The notes: generated from the letters alone by a model not told the origin. A stretch of 64,000 nt of DNA from Lentimonas sp. CC4 (GCF_902728235.1 NZ_CACVBO010000001.1:3310001-3374000); one strand, 5' to 3'; shown: positions 34,798 to 44,328, counted from the stretch's first letter. Made by a program: numbers and translations.

Positions 34798-35517
34798 TTA
34801 GAACTGTGTTTCGAAATCGTCGATAGTAGGTAGCTCTTCCGAGAACCCTACCGAGAAATCACCAAATTCCTGATCACCATCAGTGCCAGTGCGTTGCGAA
34901 GGCTCTGACTGCCCTGCAAGAATCTTCTCCGACAACGCGCGGTCGATGTATATCTCAGCCCAGTAACCATTTTCGACCTCATACTCGTCCGGAATGAATC
35001 CATACTTATCGAGAATCTCAAGAATCAGGGAAGAATCGGGCGTTGCACTAAAGCCACTCAACATACCGCGATCTTCGTGCGACTTGATGACTTCATCGAC
35101 GATAAATGGAGGCACGATTCCGTCGTAAGAAGGATGAATCGTGTGTTGCCCAGCCCAGACCTGCCAACGATCGCGGTCGACCGAACGTTCAGTGCGTGAA
35201 AGCGCTTCAAAATAGTAAACCTTACGGCGAGTCAGACGCCGCACTAGCGCACATGCCTTCACATCACCGTGTTCGATTTCCAGCCAATCGCCGCGGCGGG
35301 GCTCTTCAATGGGATCGCGTGTTTGGGAAATGTCTTCTGGAGCTTCGATAAAATCTTTGCCGCCAGTGAAGCAATACTTTACCTCCGTCTCACCATGACG
35401 AAAAATATCAAGCTGACCCTTGCGAATCAGTTCTTCTTGGAATTTTTCAGCATCTTTGCGGGATGACGCCCACATGTATTTAGTGACTGAGGTTGTAACT
35501 TTGAACTTACGTTGCAT
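34798..35517 (-). CDS. Unknown soluble protein of ParA/pseudokinase operon
   Basis: A 239-residue protein with no family I can name. It has a likely beta-rich part (RRGDWLEIEHGDVKACALV, then KVYYFEALSRTERS) and an acidic C-terminal tail ending DDFETQF. No membrane segment, signal peptide or catalytic motif is visible. It lies between the pseudokinase (69 bp upstream) and the ParA-type gene (42 bp downstream). Confidence 0.6.
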   Translation of the reverse strand: MQRKFKVTTSVTKYMWASSRKDAEKFQEELIRKGQLDIFRHGETEVKYCFTGGKDFIEAPEDISQTRDPIEEPRRGDWLEIEHGDVKACALVRRLTRRKVYYFEALSRTERSVDRDRWQVWAGQHTIHPSYDGIVPPFIVDEVIKSHEDRGMLSGFSATPDSSLILEILDKYGFIPDEYEVENGYWAEIYIDRALSEKILAGQSEPSQRTGTDGDQEFGDFSVGFSEELPTIDDFETQF

Positions 35518-35586
35518 GACAATGGAGTGTTATTAATTCAATTGAGATTGAGATAAAAAGAAAAGAGAAAGATCTCTTCAGTAAAC

Positions 35587-36543
35587 TTAGCTAGCGGCTT
35601 GCCCCTCAGCTTTAGTGGACTCAGCGTCTTCCGATGCTTCCAAACCAGGCATCGCCTGAAGCATTTCTGATGCCGATTGAAAGCGATCCTCGGGATCATA
35701 GGCAAGGGCTTGCGCCATCCACTCATCCCACCGTGGATTGATCCCATTTACAGCACGCGTTGGTGGATCCATCGACAAGCAATGGCGACCTGTGAGCATA
35801 CGATAGGTCATCAGGCCAATCGTATATAAATTACTCTGAACATCCGGACGCTTACCGACGCGTTGCTCTGGGCTATAGTATTCAAACGCGCTCAGCAAGG
35901 CAGGCAATAAGCGACTAAACCCAGGAAGCGGATCGAAAGGAGTCGGCTCCATCAAAGGGTTCTGTCGAAGCAGGTGAAAATCATCCCAAGCATGACCGAT
36001 GAGGTCAGTGACACCAAGCTCTGATATTTTAACACCGTCTGCAGCGAGCAGTATGTTCGCGGGCTTCAAATTAGCATGCACCACGCCATTGGCATGCGCA
36101 TGATCGAGGCCAAGCAGGAGATAATACATATAGTAGCATACTTCCTCTTCGGTCAACGCACCCTTATTGCGGCGCATCAAATCCTCTAGGGTGCGAATTT
36201 GAGTCTTCTCAGCCGTCAACTCTCCTTCGATATACTCCATGCGCAACCAGTAGAACATCTCCTCTTCGCCGAGATCATCGATCCGCAAAATATAAGGATG
36301 GTCGAGCTTCGTCTGAATACGCGCAGCTTGTTTAAATGCCTCAGCAGCTTCTTCGACAGCAAACCCCTTGGGGATCACCTTCACAGCAAACTGCTTGCCG
36401 AGGATGTCATGCTGAGCGAGGTAAACTTCGCCAATCGCACCTTTACCAACAAAACTCACGATGTGAAGGTTGCCGATATTCATACCCGACTGAAGTGAGC
36501 TAAGCTCATCGGTAAATCCCATTCCAGAAATATCCATAATCAT
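35587..36543 (-). CDS. Ser/Thr pseudokinase
   Basis: A 318-residue protein-kinase fold. The glycine loop GKGAIGEV (residues 33-40) and the ATP-binding lysine (Lys55 in FAVKVIP) are intact. The catalytic HRD is HAN (residues 156-158; Asp replaced by Asn), the DFG motif is ELG (Glu175), and the alpha-C glutamate aligns with Ala73. Asn163 of the catalytic loop and the SPEQRVG segment of the activation region remain. It lacks the two aspartates needed for phosphotransfer, so a scaffolding or allosteric role is expected. There is no membrane segment, unlike many bacterial PknB proteins; the C-terminal 20 residues are acidic and Ala-rich. Confidence 0.85.
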   Translation of the reverse strand: MIMDISGMGFTDELSSLQSGMNIGNLHIVSFVGKGAIGEVYLAQHDILGKQFAVKVIPKGFAVEEAAEAFKQAARIQTKLDHPYILRIDDLGEEEMFYWLRMEYIEGELTAEKTQIRTLEDLMRRNKGALTEEEVCYYMYYLLLGLDHAHANGVVHANLKPANILLAADGVKISELGVTDLIGHAWDDFHLLRQNPLMEPTPFDPLPGFSRLLPALLSAFEYYSPEQRVGKRPDVQSNLYTIGLMTYRMLTGRHCLSMDPPTRAVNGINPRWDEWMAQALAYDPEDRFQSASEMLQAMPGLEASEDAESTKAEGQAAS

Positions 36544-36586
36544 TGAAAAGTGTTTCGTTAAATAGAAGTTAGTAACTCAGAGTGAG

Positions 36587-37765
36587 CTAGAAACGTTTCT
36601 TAGGCTTTGAAGGAGCCTTGATACGCGAGGGTGCGTTAGCTGCCTCAGTTCGCGCCTCTGCTGTCGCCGAGGCACCCGCTGAACCTGGTTTGCGCGGGGC
36701 CGGTGGCAATGCCGATCCAGAACCAGCCTTCACAGGCTTGCGTGGAGGAAGTTTCTTAGGAGTTGACTGATGCGGAGCACTAAACTCAACGACTGCAGGC
36801 TGTGGTTGACCAGCCTCAGGCACTTCAACTTCTGCAGTTTTCTCAGTGGACTTCACCGCTTGAGCTGCCTGCTCAGGGGTCAAATCATCCGCAGATGCAA
36901 TCATGGACAACCCCGCAAGCAAAATAAAATCAAAGGTAATGAAGTTAAACAGGAAAAGCGTCAGCTCATCCCCCATTTTGCATACGTTCGCAAAACCAAC
37001 TAAAGGCAACAACGCGGGCAGGAACAGCAATGAATAGACAAGCACCTGCTGCGAGGTTTCCTTTAGTTCAGGATGACGAGCCTTCGCTTTACGGAAGGCA
37101 GTCATCAAACGCGCCACTGGCACAATAAAAAGAAAACCGCCGAGCAGTGAGAAGATCAGAGCAGCATCTTCTTTGATATTTGGAATCAGCGAAATTGAAG
37201 TGCACGCAAAAATAAGGAAATAAGCGGTGGCATCAAAAATAACAGCCCCCTTCTCCGGCTTACTGCTGGGAGTCAAGAGGTAGTTCAGCACCACTGCAAT
37301 CGCAGGACCGACCAAAACCCACAAGGCCACCGTCACGAACAAAGGAATGTTCCCTTCTCCTTTTAAATAATTCGCGAACAAGTATGTCGCAAAGAAGCCA
37401 TACAAGGCAATCAAGCCCGAAGCAGCGGCGAGCGTCTTCGCACCTGCGACAAAACGCGCCTCAGCGACTTTCGATGCCTTGCGAAACAACACAACTGCCG
37501 CAAAACCTGCGAGGCAGAAAGTTAACACAAAGGATCCGTAGATCGCACCCTGAAATGCAGTAATCGTCTGGCCTTCAGCAGAAACCAATTCGGTGGCCGT
37601 AGTGGAAATAACTTCCGACGACTGCGTTGGCGCATCGGTCTGTAGATCATTCGATTTCGCGGACTTCGAAGATTGATCAACAGAAGTCAATAACGACGAT
37701 TTCTTCGTAGATGAAGACTTAGCTACAGGTGGAATAGAGGTAAGTAGAGTGGCTTTTTCAGACAT
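36587..37765 (-). CDS. Polytopic membrane protein with Ser/Thr-rich head and Pro/Lys-rich tail
   Basis: A 392-residue protein. The first about 65 residues are Ser/Thr-rich and hold the motif LLTS twice (TLLTSIPP, SLLTSVDQ). About seven hydrophobic segments follow (roughly 70-290). The last about 90 residues are a Pro/Ala/Lys-rich, probably disordered tail ending KPKKRF. It fits no transporter family I can recognise. As first gene it may anchor the operon complex in the inner membrane and present its tails to the pseudokinase and ATPase. ATG 37765 is favoured over a TTG at 37801. Confidence 0.7.
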   Translation of the reverse strand: MSEKATLLTSIPPVAKSSSTKKSSLLTSVDQSSKSAKSNDLQTDAPTQSSEVISTTATELVSAEGQTITAFQGAIYGSFVLTFCLAGFAAVVLFRKASKVAEARFVAGAKTLAAASGLIALYGFFATYLFANYLKGEGNIPLFVTVALWVLVGPAIAVVLNYLLTPSSKPEKGAVIFDATAYFLIFACTSISLIPNIKEDAALIFSLLGGFLFIVPVARLMTAFRKAKARHPELKETSQQVLVYSLLFLPALLPLVGFANVCKMGDELTLFLFNFITFDFILLAGLSMIASADDLTPEQAAQAVKSTEKTAEVEVPEAGQPQPAVVEFSAPHQSTPKKLPPRKPVKAGSGSALPPAPRKPGSAGASATAEARTEAANAPSRIKAPSKPKKRF

Positions 37766-38125
37766 GATATGTAGAACGTTAAGGTCGATACCTAAGCGCA
37801 ATGGTCAAGCCCCTTTATCGGTGGAGAACCAATCCCAGTAAAGCTACAAAAGTTAAAAAACACTTTTTTTACACTTTCTTAATGCTTCCTTAACTAAATC
37901 CTAGTGCCATTCACACTCAAAGTATAAGGTAAACATCCCACACGGAAAAAGCCGTAACATGAATTAGTTATGCATTGAACGTCAAAACACAAGAAAAATT
38001 TCCTAAATACAATAGCGGTAGCACGCATGATTGATCACACAAACTCCACAGGGCCAAGTGCCTTATTTAACCTCCAATTGAAAACTAGCTGGACGCTCCG
38101 CCCCGCTTGCTCAAAGTTCAGCTAT
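37766..38125. promoter_or_regulatory. Divergent intergenic region
   Basis: About 360 A/T-rich bases lie between the pseudokinase-operon start and the glycosylase start. It must hold promoters for both strands. I see T- and A-runs (TTTTTTTACAC around 37864-37875) but no clear -35/-10 pair or operator. Confidence 0.4.
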
Positions 38126-39025
38126 ATGTCTATAGGTCTCGATGCAGTATATGAGGAACTCAAGCGCTTACAGCTTGAAGGAATGGATCGTGTCTTCATC
38201 GAAGACCGCACCATGGCGCTGCTACAACCAGCACCGAAGCCACCTGAACCTAAAGCTCCTCGAATGACCATTGACCTGCAATCAGCAGTCAACTCCAACA
38301 GCAAACCGACCGAACTAGAGCCTAAACCAGCGCCACGCAAAAAAGCACCAGCGGTTACAATCTCCCTCCCAGAGGCACCCACAATCGAACTGCCCGACGG
38401 CGACGCGAACACCCAGATGCAGTGGCTCAAGGAACGCGTAAAAAGCTGCCCTACATGCACAGAACAGCTCAGAGAAGGCGAACAAGTGGTTTTTGGCACG
38501 GGCGCAATCAACGCAGACATCTTCTACTGCGGTGAAGCTCCAGGCGAAGAAGAAGCCGAGACAGGGAGCCCGTTTCAAGGAAAAGCAGGCGAGTTATTAA
38601 CGAAAATCCTAGGCGCGATGGGACTCTCACGCGAATCAGTCTATTTGACTAATATCATGAAGTGGCGCCCCAAGCACAACAAGCCCTACGGCAATCGACC
38701 GCCCACACAGGAGGAAATGGAATTCTGCCTGCCCTATTTAAAGGCTCAAATCGAAATTGTTCAGCCGAAAGTCATCATCGGCCTCGGCAACACGACCGTG
38801 CCCGGACTACTCGGAGCAGACCCAGATCGCAAGATGGCTTCTATTCGCGGATCTTGGCAAACCTTCGAGGGAGTCCCACTGATCTTCACATTCCAACCAT
38901 CCTACCTACTCTTCAACGACACAATGAAGACCAAGCGCATGGCGTGGGAAGACATGCTTAAAGCAATGGAGAAAGTCGGACTACCGATCAGCGAAAAGCA
39001 ACAAGGCTACTTTCTGCCCAAGTAG
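38126..39025 (+). CDS. Uracil-DNA glycosylase-superfamily protein with altered Fe-S and HP motifs
   Basis: A 299-residue protein; the last about 195 residues are a family-4-like uracil-DNA glycosylase fold: GEAPGEEEAETGSPFQGKAG, YLTNIMKWRP, EMEFCLPYLKAQIEIVQPKVIIGLG, IRGSWQTFEGVPLIFTFQPSYLL. In family-4 enzymes four cysteines bind a 4Fe-4S cluster; here C108, C111 and C201 are present but the third position in the KCRP motif is Trp180. The catalytic-site HP is QP (Gln257). The first about 100 residues are a Pro/Ala/Lys-rich linker. It may remove uracil by a changed mechanism or act on another base. ATG 38126 is preferred to an upstream start. Confidence 0.78.
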   Translation: MSIGLDAVYEELKRLQLEGMDRVFIEDRTMALLQPAPKPPEPKAPRMTIDLQSAVNSNSKPTELEPKPAPRKKAPAVTISLPEAPTIELPDGDANTQMQWLKERVKSCPTCTEQLREGEQVVFGTGAINADIFYCGEAPGEEEAETGSPFQGKAGELLTKILGAMGLSRESVYLTNIMKWRPKHNKPYGNRPPTQEEMEFCLPYLKAQIEIVQPKVIIGLGNTTVPGLLGADPDRKMASIRGSWQTFEGVPLIFTFQPSYLLFNDTMKTKRMAWEDMLKAMEKVGLPISEKQQGYFLPK

Positions 39026-39051
39026 CCAACTTGCAAATGACACGACTCAAC

Positions 39052-39084
39052 AAAAAAAAGGCCGCAGTCACCTGCGGCCTTTTC
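39052..39084. terminator. Bidirectional terminator between the glycosylase gene and clpC
   Basis: The stem GGCCGCAG-tcac-CTGCGGCC (39060-39079) has an A-run before it (39052-39059) and a T-run after it, so it can stop transcripts from both convergent genes. It lies 35 bases after the glycosylase stop and 23 bases before the clpC stop. Confidence 0.9.
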
Positions 39085-39102
39085 GTATCAAAATCTCAAA
39101 GG

Positions 39103-41595
39103 CTACGAACCTGCAGCACCAGAAACTGGTTGATCTTGCTCAAAGCGCAAATGATCCCCACTGACCCCAACGCGAATCACCTCTCCGGCCTTGATGTCGC
39201 CACCAAGAATGGCCTCAGCCAAAGAGTCTTCGAGGTGACGCTCAATCGCACGACGCAACGGACGCGCACCATATTTCTCATCATACCCCTTTTCAATTAG
39301 AAAGGATTTTGCCTCATCCGAGAAGTCGAAGATCAAATCCTGTTGCTTCAAGCGGTCTGCGACATTACGCAACTCAAGCTCGACAATTGCCTTCATATCT
39401 TCGCGCCCAAGGGACTTAAAGATAACTAGTTCATTCAGACGATTTAAGAATTCCGGCTTAAAGACACGCTTCGTCTCATCGAGAATCTTCTCGCGAATCT
39501 TCTCGTATTCATTCTCACCATCGTCCTCAATTCCGAATCCCATCGACGTATTGCGCTGCAAGATCTCAGCACCGACATTGGAAGTCATAATCAAAATCGT
39601 ATTACGGAAATCGATCTTACGCCCAAGGCTATCCGTGAGACGACCTTCCTCAAGCACCTGTAAAAGCAACTGGACCACGTCAGGGTGCGCTTTTTCAATT
39701 TCATCAAATAGCACTACAGAATATGGCTTACGACGAACAGCCTCGGTCAACTGGCCACCCTCCTCGTAACCCACGTAACCTGGAGGTGAACCGACAAGAC
39801 GTGAAACAGCAAATTTCTCCATATATTCAGACATATCGATCTGAATAATAGCATCTTGATTGCCAAACATCTCTTCAGCCAAAACCTTAGCTAACAATGT
39901 CTTACCAACACCAGTCGGCCCAAGAAACATAAAGGATCCGATTGGGCGGCGTGGATCTTTCAAATCCGCACGTGAACGACGCAAAGCTCGAGAGACCACC
40001 TCCGTCGCGATATTCTGCCCAATCACTTCGCCCTGTAAGTGGGCTTCAAGCTTAAGCAGCTTCTTACTCTCCTTCTGCTCCATACGAGACAGAGGAATAC
40101 CAGTCCATGCAGCTACGACTTCAAGCATGTCTTCTTCATCGACGACTATCTTCGTCTCCTCGCGGCTCTTCTTCCAGCTCTCAATAATGTCGACCTGCTT
40201 TTGACGAAGCTGCTTTTCTTCATCGCGGAACTTAGCCGCTTCCTCGAAGTGCTGCTTACTAATCGCATCTTCCTTCTTCGCGCAAACATCCTCAATCGTG
40301 GTATTCATATCCTCGATCTCTGGTGGTCGCTTCAAAGACTCTATGCGGGCGCGCGCGCCAGCTTCGTCCAAAATATCAATTGCTTTATCGGGCAAGAAAC
40401 GAGCGGTGATATAGCGCTCAGAGAGCTTAGTCGCAAGCTCAAGCGCCGTGTCCGTAAATTTTACCTTATGGTGATCTTCGTATTTACTGCGAATCCCCTT
40501 GAGGATCAGAATAGTATCTTCGATCGACGGAGCCTCGACCTTGACCGATTGAAAACGACGATCCAAGGCACTGTCTTTTTCGATGTATTTACGATACTCG
40601 GCCAGTGTCGTAGCACCGATGCACTGCAATTCCCCACGGCTCAGTGCCGGTTTGAAAATATTCGACGCATCCATCGCACCTTCAGCTGCGCCTGCGCCCA
40701 CGATAGTATGAAGCTCATCGATGAAGATGATTACATTCTTCGCACGGCGAATCTCATCCATCACCGCCTTGATGCGCTCCTCAAACTGGCCACGATACTT
40801 TGTGCCAGCTACCATTAACGCCAGATCCAGCGTGATCACACGCTTATCGACGAGAATCTCAGGAACCACTCCAGAGGCGATTTCGAGCGCAAGGCCCTCG
40901 ACAATTGCAGTCTTACCGACTCCTGCTTCACCGATCAGCACCGGATTACTCTTAGTGCGACGGCATAAAATTTGAACGACACGACGGATTTCATCCTTAC
41001 GGCCAATAACAGGATCCAACTCCCCCTTCTTGGCCAACTCTGTTAAATCGCGACCAAACGCCTTAAGCGCAGGGGTCTTCGCATCCTTCTTATCCTCAGG
41101 CGCGCCGGCTGTCGCACCACCAGCGGAAGCCTCCTCAGGCTCGCCAGTAAAATTCGGATCGAGTTCGGATAAAATTTCATTACGGCAGCGCTCGATATCG
41201 ACTTCGAGGGACTTCAGGACACGAGCGGCAACGCCCTCACCTTCACGCAGCAGCCCTAGCAAGATATGCTCCGTGCCGACATACGAGTGGTTCAGCGCCT
41301 TCGCCTCTTTACCTGCGAGCGCTAGCACTTTTTTAACACGTGGAGTATAAGGAATATTACCAGAAGGCTTGCTTTCTGGGCCAGTGCCCACCTGTTTCTC
41401 AACCGCAGAGCGAACAGTTTGCAGGTCGAGCCCCATCTTTTGAAGCACGTTAACTGCGACTCCCTGTCCAAGATTAATTAGGCCAAGAAGCAAGTGCTCC
41501 GTCCCCACGTAGTTGTGGTGAAAGCGATCCGCTTCCTTACGGGCTAAAGCGAGAACTTGTTGAGCGCGAGGGGTGAAGTTATTCATTGGTTCCAT
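39103..41595 (-). CDS. clpC: ATP-dependent Clp protease ATP-binding subunit ClpC
   Basis: An 830-residue AAA+ unfoldase. Two Clp_N repeats (to about residue 145) contain [11 protein letters not shown] and [11 protein letters not shown]; the glutamates of these repeats match the phospho-arginine-binding positions known in Bacillus ClpC. ATPase module one has [13 protein letters not shown], a UVR motif ([15 protein letters not shown]) lies in the middle domain, and module two has [12 protein letters not shown]. It feeds unfolded protein to ClpP, which is not in this window. ATG 41595 or 41586 are both possible. Upstream on the same strand are mcsB and mcsA. Confidence 0.95.
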   Translation of the reverse strand: MEPMNNFTPRAQQVLALARKEADRFHHNYVGTEHLLLGLINLGQGVAVNVLQKMGLDLQTVRSAVEKQVGTGPESKPSGNIPYTPRVKKVLALAGKEAKALNHSYVGTEHILLGLLREGEGVAARVLKSLEVDIERCRNEILSELDPNFTGEPEEASAGGATAGAPEDKKDAKTPALKAFGRDLTELAKKGELDPVIGRKDEIRRVVQILCRRTKSNPVLIGEAGVGKTAIVEGLALEIASGVVPEILVDKRVITLDLALMVAGTKYRGQFEERIKAVMDEIRRAKNVIIFIDELHTIVGAGAAEGAMDASNIFKPALSRGELQCIGATTLAEYRKYIEKDSALDRRFQSVKVEAPSIEDTILILKGIRSKYEDHHKVKFTDTALELATKLSERYITARFLPDKAIDILDEAGARARIESLKRPPEIEDMNTTIEDVCAKKEDAISKQHFEEAAKFRDEEKQLRQKQVDIIESWKKSREETKIVVDEEDMLEVVAAWTGIPLSRMEQKESKKLLKLEAHLQGEVIGQNIATEVVSRALRRSRADLKDPRRPIGSFMFLGPTGVGKTLLAKVLAEEMFGNQDAIIQIDMSEYMEKFAVSRLVGSPPGYVGYEEGGQLTEAVRRKPYSVVLFDEIEKAHPDVVQLLLQVLEEGRLTDSLGRKIDFRNTILIMTSNVGAEILQRNTSMGFGIEDDGENEYEKIREKILDETKRVFKPEFLNRLNELVIFKSLGREDMKAIVELELRNVADRLKQQDLIFDFSDEAKSFLIEKGYDEKYGARPLRRAIERHLEDSLAEAILGGDIKAGEVIRVGVSGDHLRFEQDQPVSGAAGS

Positions 41596-41616
41596 CTTAT
41601 TGTCGTTTCCTATGGG

Positions 41617-42705
41617 TTATTCCGATTCTTCAAGTTTGTCAAAAGCTAGAGCCGGTAGGTTCGCAAATTCTTCCCTAAGTTTATTCGCACGCGCAATATC
41701 GCGCGCATCGGGCTCGATTCCTTCGTGAGCAGCATACTGCACATGCCCTGGCTGGCACTCAATCACAAGCCGATCAACATCGGCACGGCTTGACTCAGGC
41801 AACATTCCAAAATCTACCGCGAGACGAATAAAGGAAAGTAAGTTTAGCGCCTCATCTGAGGAAATAACGTGCGAATTTCTAAGGATTCCAGAAGCGCGGC
41901 CAATCTGATCCAGCATCTTCGCGCGATTCTCTTCGAGATACTTACAACGTGCATTCAACTCGTGGTCGATGATCGTCTTCAGCACATTGGCCAAACGCTC
42001 AAGGATCTCAGTTTCACTCTCTCCAAGCGTCTGCTGATTCGATATCTGAAAAATGTGCCCACTCGCATCTGAACCTTCACCAAAGAGCCCCCGCACCGTG
42101 ATCCCGAGCTGATTCACCGCGCGAATGACACGCTCCATTTGCCCCGCAATCACCAAGCCCGGAAGATGCATCATCACTGAAGCACGTAGGCCAGTGCCCA
42201 AATTCGTCGGACATGCGGTTAGATACCCAAAATCAGGCGAAAATGCCACATCGATCGTCTTCTCCAGCTCCGAGTCAAACGCATCAATTAACTTCCAGAC
42301 TGACTTTAAATTGAAGCCCGTCTTCAGAAACTGAATACGCAGGTGATCCTCCTCATTAATCATCACCGAGCAAGTCTGCCCCTTGTTGATATACACGCCA
42401 GTGCCCTCTTCGCCGTCACACAATTCACGACTAATCAAATGACGCTCCACCAGCACTTGCTTCTCCAAGGCGGTGAGATCAGAAATATCGAGAAATGTGC
42501 CTTTATCCATCTGCGGCAACGCACTGATTTGATCGGTGCAACGAGTGAGCACATCACGGCGCTGTAAAACATCCGCACGCTCAGGAAACGGTGAGCCAAC
42601 CAAATTACGAGCAAGTCGAATACGAGTGCTTAGCACCACAGGAGCGGCCTTCTTTGCCGCCTGCACGAGTTCCGCGCAATCATCATTAATAAGTGACTCG
42701 ATCAT
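41617..42705 (-). CDS. mcsB: Protein arginine kinase McsB
   Basis: A 362-residue ATP:guanido phosphotransferase-fold protein that phosphorylates arginine side chains. It contains LSTRIRLARNLVG, MINEEDHLRIQ, the guanidino-kinase signature CPTNLGTGLRASVMMHLPGL and NQQTLGESE. In Bacillus, phospho-arginine marks proteins for ClpC-ClpP. Its ATG overlaps the mcsA stop by four bases, and it ends 21 bases before clpC. No CtsR or YwlE phosphatase gene is in the window. The order differs from the ctsR-mcsA-mcsB-clpC set of Firmicutes only by the absence of ctsR. Confidence 0.93.
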   Translation of the reverse strand: MIESLINDDCAELVQAAKKAAPVVLSTRIRLARNLVGSPFPERADVLQRRDVLTRCTDQISALPQMDKGTFLDISDLTALEKQVLVERHLISRELCDGEEGTGVYINKGQTCSVMINEEDHLRIQFLKTGFNLKSVWKLIDAFDSELEKTIDVAFSPDFGYLTACPTNLGTGLRASVMMHLPGLVIAGQMERVIRAVNQLGITVRGLFGEGSDASGHIFQISNQQTLGESETEILERLANVLKTIIDHELNARCKYLEENRAKMLDQIGRASGILRNSHVISSDEALNLLSFIRLAVDFGMLPESSRADVDRLVIECQPGHVQYAAHEGIEPDARDIARANKLREEFANLPALAFDKLEESE

Positions 42706-43211
42706 TTAGGCGATACCTCCAGCTCATTAGCCTCCTTAATCGCTTTGATCTGATCGCGGAACTTTGCTGCTTCCTCATAGGCTTCCTCAGCGACCGCACG
42801 TGCCAGCGCATCGTGCAAGTTCTTTAACTGTATCTTGCTCGATTGTCGACTCAACGCGACAGTAGGCACCTTGCCCTTATGCGTCGTGCCAGCATGCATA
42901 TCTTCAAGCACTGGAAGCACCAATGCTTTAAAAACTTCAAAACACTCAGAGCAACCAAGCCGACCAGTGACACGAAAGTCAGCCGTCCCTTGACCACAGT
43001 TCGGACACACCTCCTGCGCCTCCCCTGAAGTCGGAGCAAGCGGGGTCTTCGATAGCATATCTGCCAACGAAAAACCCTCTGGGTCAGTCACACCTTTCTT
43101 CTGGGCACAAGACTCACATAGATCCACTTTGTGGATCTTGTTGTTCACGATCTGCGTCAGATGCACGGTCGCCTCTTTATTACAGATGCTGCACTTCAGA
43201 TTATCAGCCAT
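42702..43211 (-). CDS. mcsA: McsA-like zinc-finger and UVR protein
   Basis: A 169-residue protein with zinc-binding pairs CSIC and CESC, then CPNC and CSEC, and a C-terminal UVR motif ([17 protein letters not shown]). McsA is the activator of the McsB kinase and interacts with ClpC. Layout and length match McsA. The four-base ATGA overlap with mcsB indicates coupled translation. Confidence 0.9.
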   Translation of the reverse strand: MADNLKCSICNKEATVHLTQIVNNKIHKVDLCESCAQKKGVTDPEGFSLADMLSKTPLAPTSGEAQEVCPNCGQGTADFRVTGRLGCSECFEVFKALVLPVLEDMHAGTTHKGKVPTVALSRQSSKIQLKNLHDALARAVAEEAYEEAAKFRDQIKAIKEANELEVSPK

Positions 43212-43390
43212 AGTTTAAATAGTATAAAAGTCGGGATGCTTAGCAAAGCGAAAGATCAAATTCACCATACTCTAATGAGGTAAGCCAGCAGGTTTGCAGA
43301 CTTTAGACAGTCTACAGCAAAAGTTGTGCCCATGGCCTAGAAAACACCCGAGTCATCAAATTACCCAAGTCGATCTAGGCCAGACACATC

Positions 43391-44257
43391 TTAAAGCATG
43401 GTGCCCTCGATCGACACGCGACGATGGAAACTCTCGAGGAATTTCGCAGTAATCGGGCCGGGCTTGCCATCACCAATCACACGCGCATCAATTTCAACAA
43501 TCGGCACGATCTCAGCGGCAGTTCCAGTCAAGAAAACCTCGTCAGCCACCCAGACATCATAACGCGTCATGTTCGCCTCACGCCAAGGAATACCCAACTC
43601 ATCAGCAATCGCCAATGCAGTATCACGAGTAATCCCCTTCAAGGCACCAGAACTCGCTGCTGGCGTAATCAACTCACCCTTGTGGACGATAAAGACATTA
43701 TCACCTGTGCACTCTGCAATGTAGCCCTGATCATTCAGCATAATCGCTTCATGATAGCCGAGGTGCTGCGCTTCGATCTTAGCGAGAATGTTATTCAAGT
43801 AGTTGAGCGACTTAACCGCTGGCGGCAGTGCCGATGGGTTACAACGACGCGTCGGCACAGTGATGATCTTCAAGCCATTGTCGTAAAATTCCTGCGGATA
43901 GAGTTGAATCGTATCAGCGATGATAATCAGCTGTGGCTTATCGCAGTTTTTGATCGACAGTCCTAGGCTACCGACACCACGCGTTACGACCAAACGGATA
44001 TAGCCGTTTTTCAAGCCATTCGCACGGCAGGTTTCGCATACCGCATCCGAAATCTCTTGGCGCGTCCAAGACAGCTCCAACATGATCGCTTTCGCAGAAT
44101 ACTCCAAGCGCTCCAAATGCTCATCGAGCTTAAACACGCAGCCGTCATAGAGGCGGATGCCCTCGAAAATACCGTCACCGTAAAGTAGCCCATGGTCGAA
44201 AACCGAGACTTTCGCCTCGTCTTGATCGACCAACTTATCGTTCATATAAATCTTCAT
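43391..44257 (-). CDS. ilvE: Branched-chain amino acid aminotransferase
   Basis: A 288-residue PLP enzyme of fold type IV that transfers the amino group in the last step of valine, leucine and isoleucine synthesis. It shows FDHGLLYGDGIFEGIRLYDG, YIRLVVTRGVG, the lysine region KSLNYLNNILAKIEA, and KGITRDTALAIADELGIPWREA, with GTAAEIVPIVEID near the end. Length is normal for bacterial IlvE or D-amino-acid aminotransferase-like enzymes; IlvE is favoured by the KSLNYLNN and GTAAE motifs. Confidence 0.88.
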   Translation of the reverse strand: MKIYMNDKLVDQDEAKVSVFDHGLLYGDGIFEGIRLYDGCVFKLDEHLERLEYSAKAIMLELSWTRQEISDAVCETCRANGLKNGYIRLVVTRGVGSLGLSIKNCDKPQLIIIADTIQLYPQEFYDNGLKIITVPTRRCNPSALPPAVKSLNYLNNILAKIEAQHLGYHEAIMLNDQGYIAECTGDNVFIVHKGELITPAASSGALKGITRDTALAIADELGIPWREANMTRYDVWVADEVFLTGTAAEIVPIVEIDARVIGDGKPGPITAKFLESFHRRVSIEGTML

Positions 44258-44328
44258 AAAACCAGCGATGATGGAGGCGAAATTCGTTTTGTCTAGCCTC
44301 CATCGCGCTTCAAAGGCGAGTTCTCCAC

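Noticed and set aside
32766-37765. Anti-phage island (BREX or kinase-type defence)
   Set aside because: No nuclease, methylase, toxin or integrase is present and neighbours are housekeeping genes; nothing marks it as acquired.
40039-40818. 259-residue open frame antisense to clpC
   Set aside because: It is fully inside clpC on the other strand, has no family pattern and shows the low-complexity hydrophobic look of a shadow frame.
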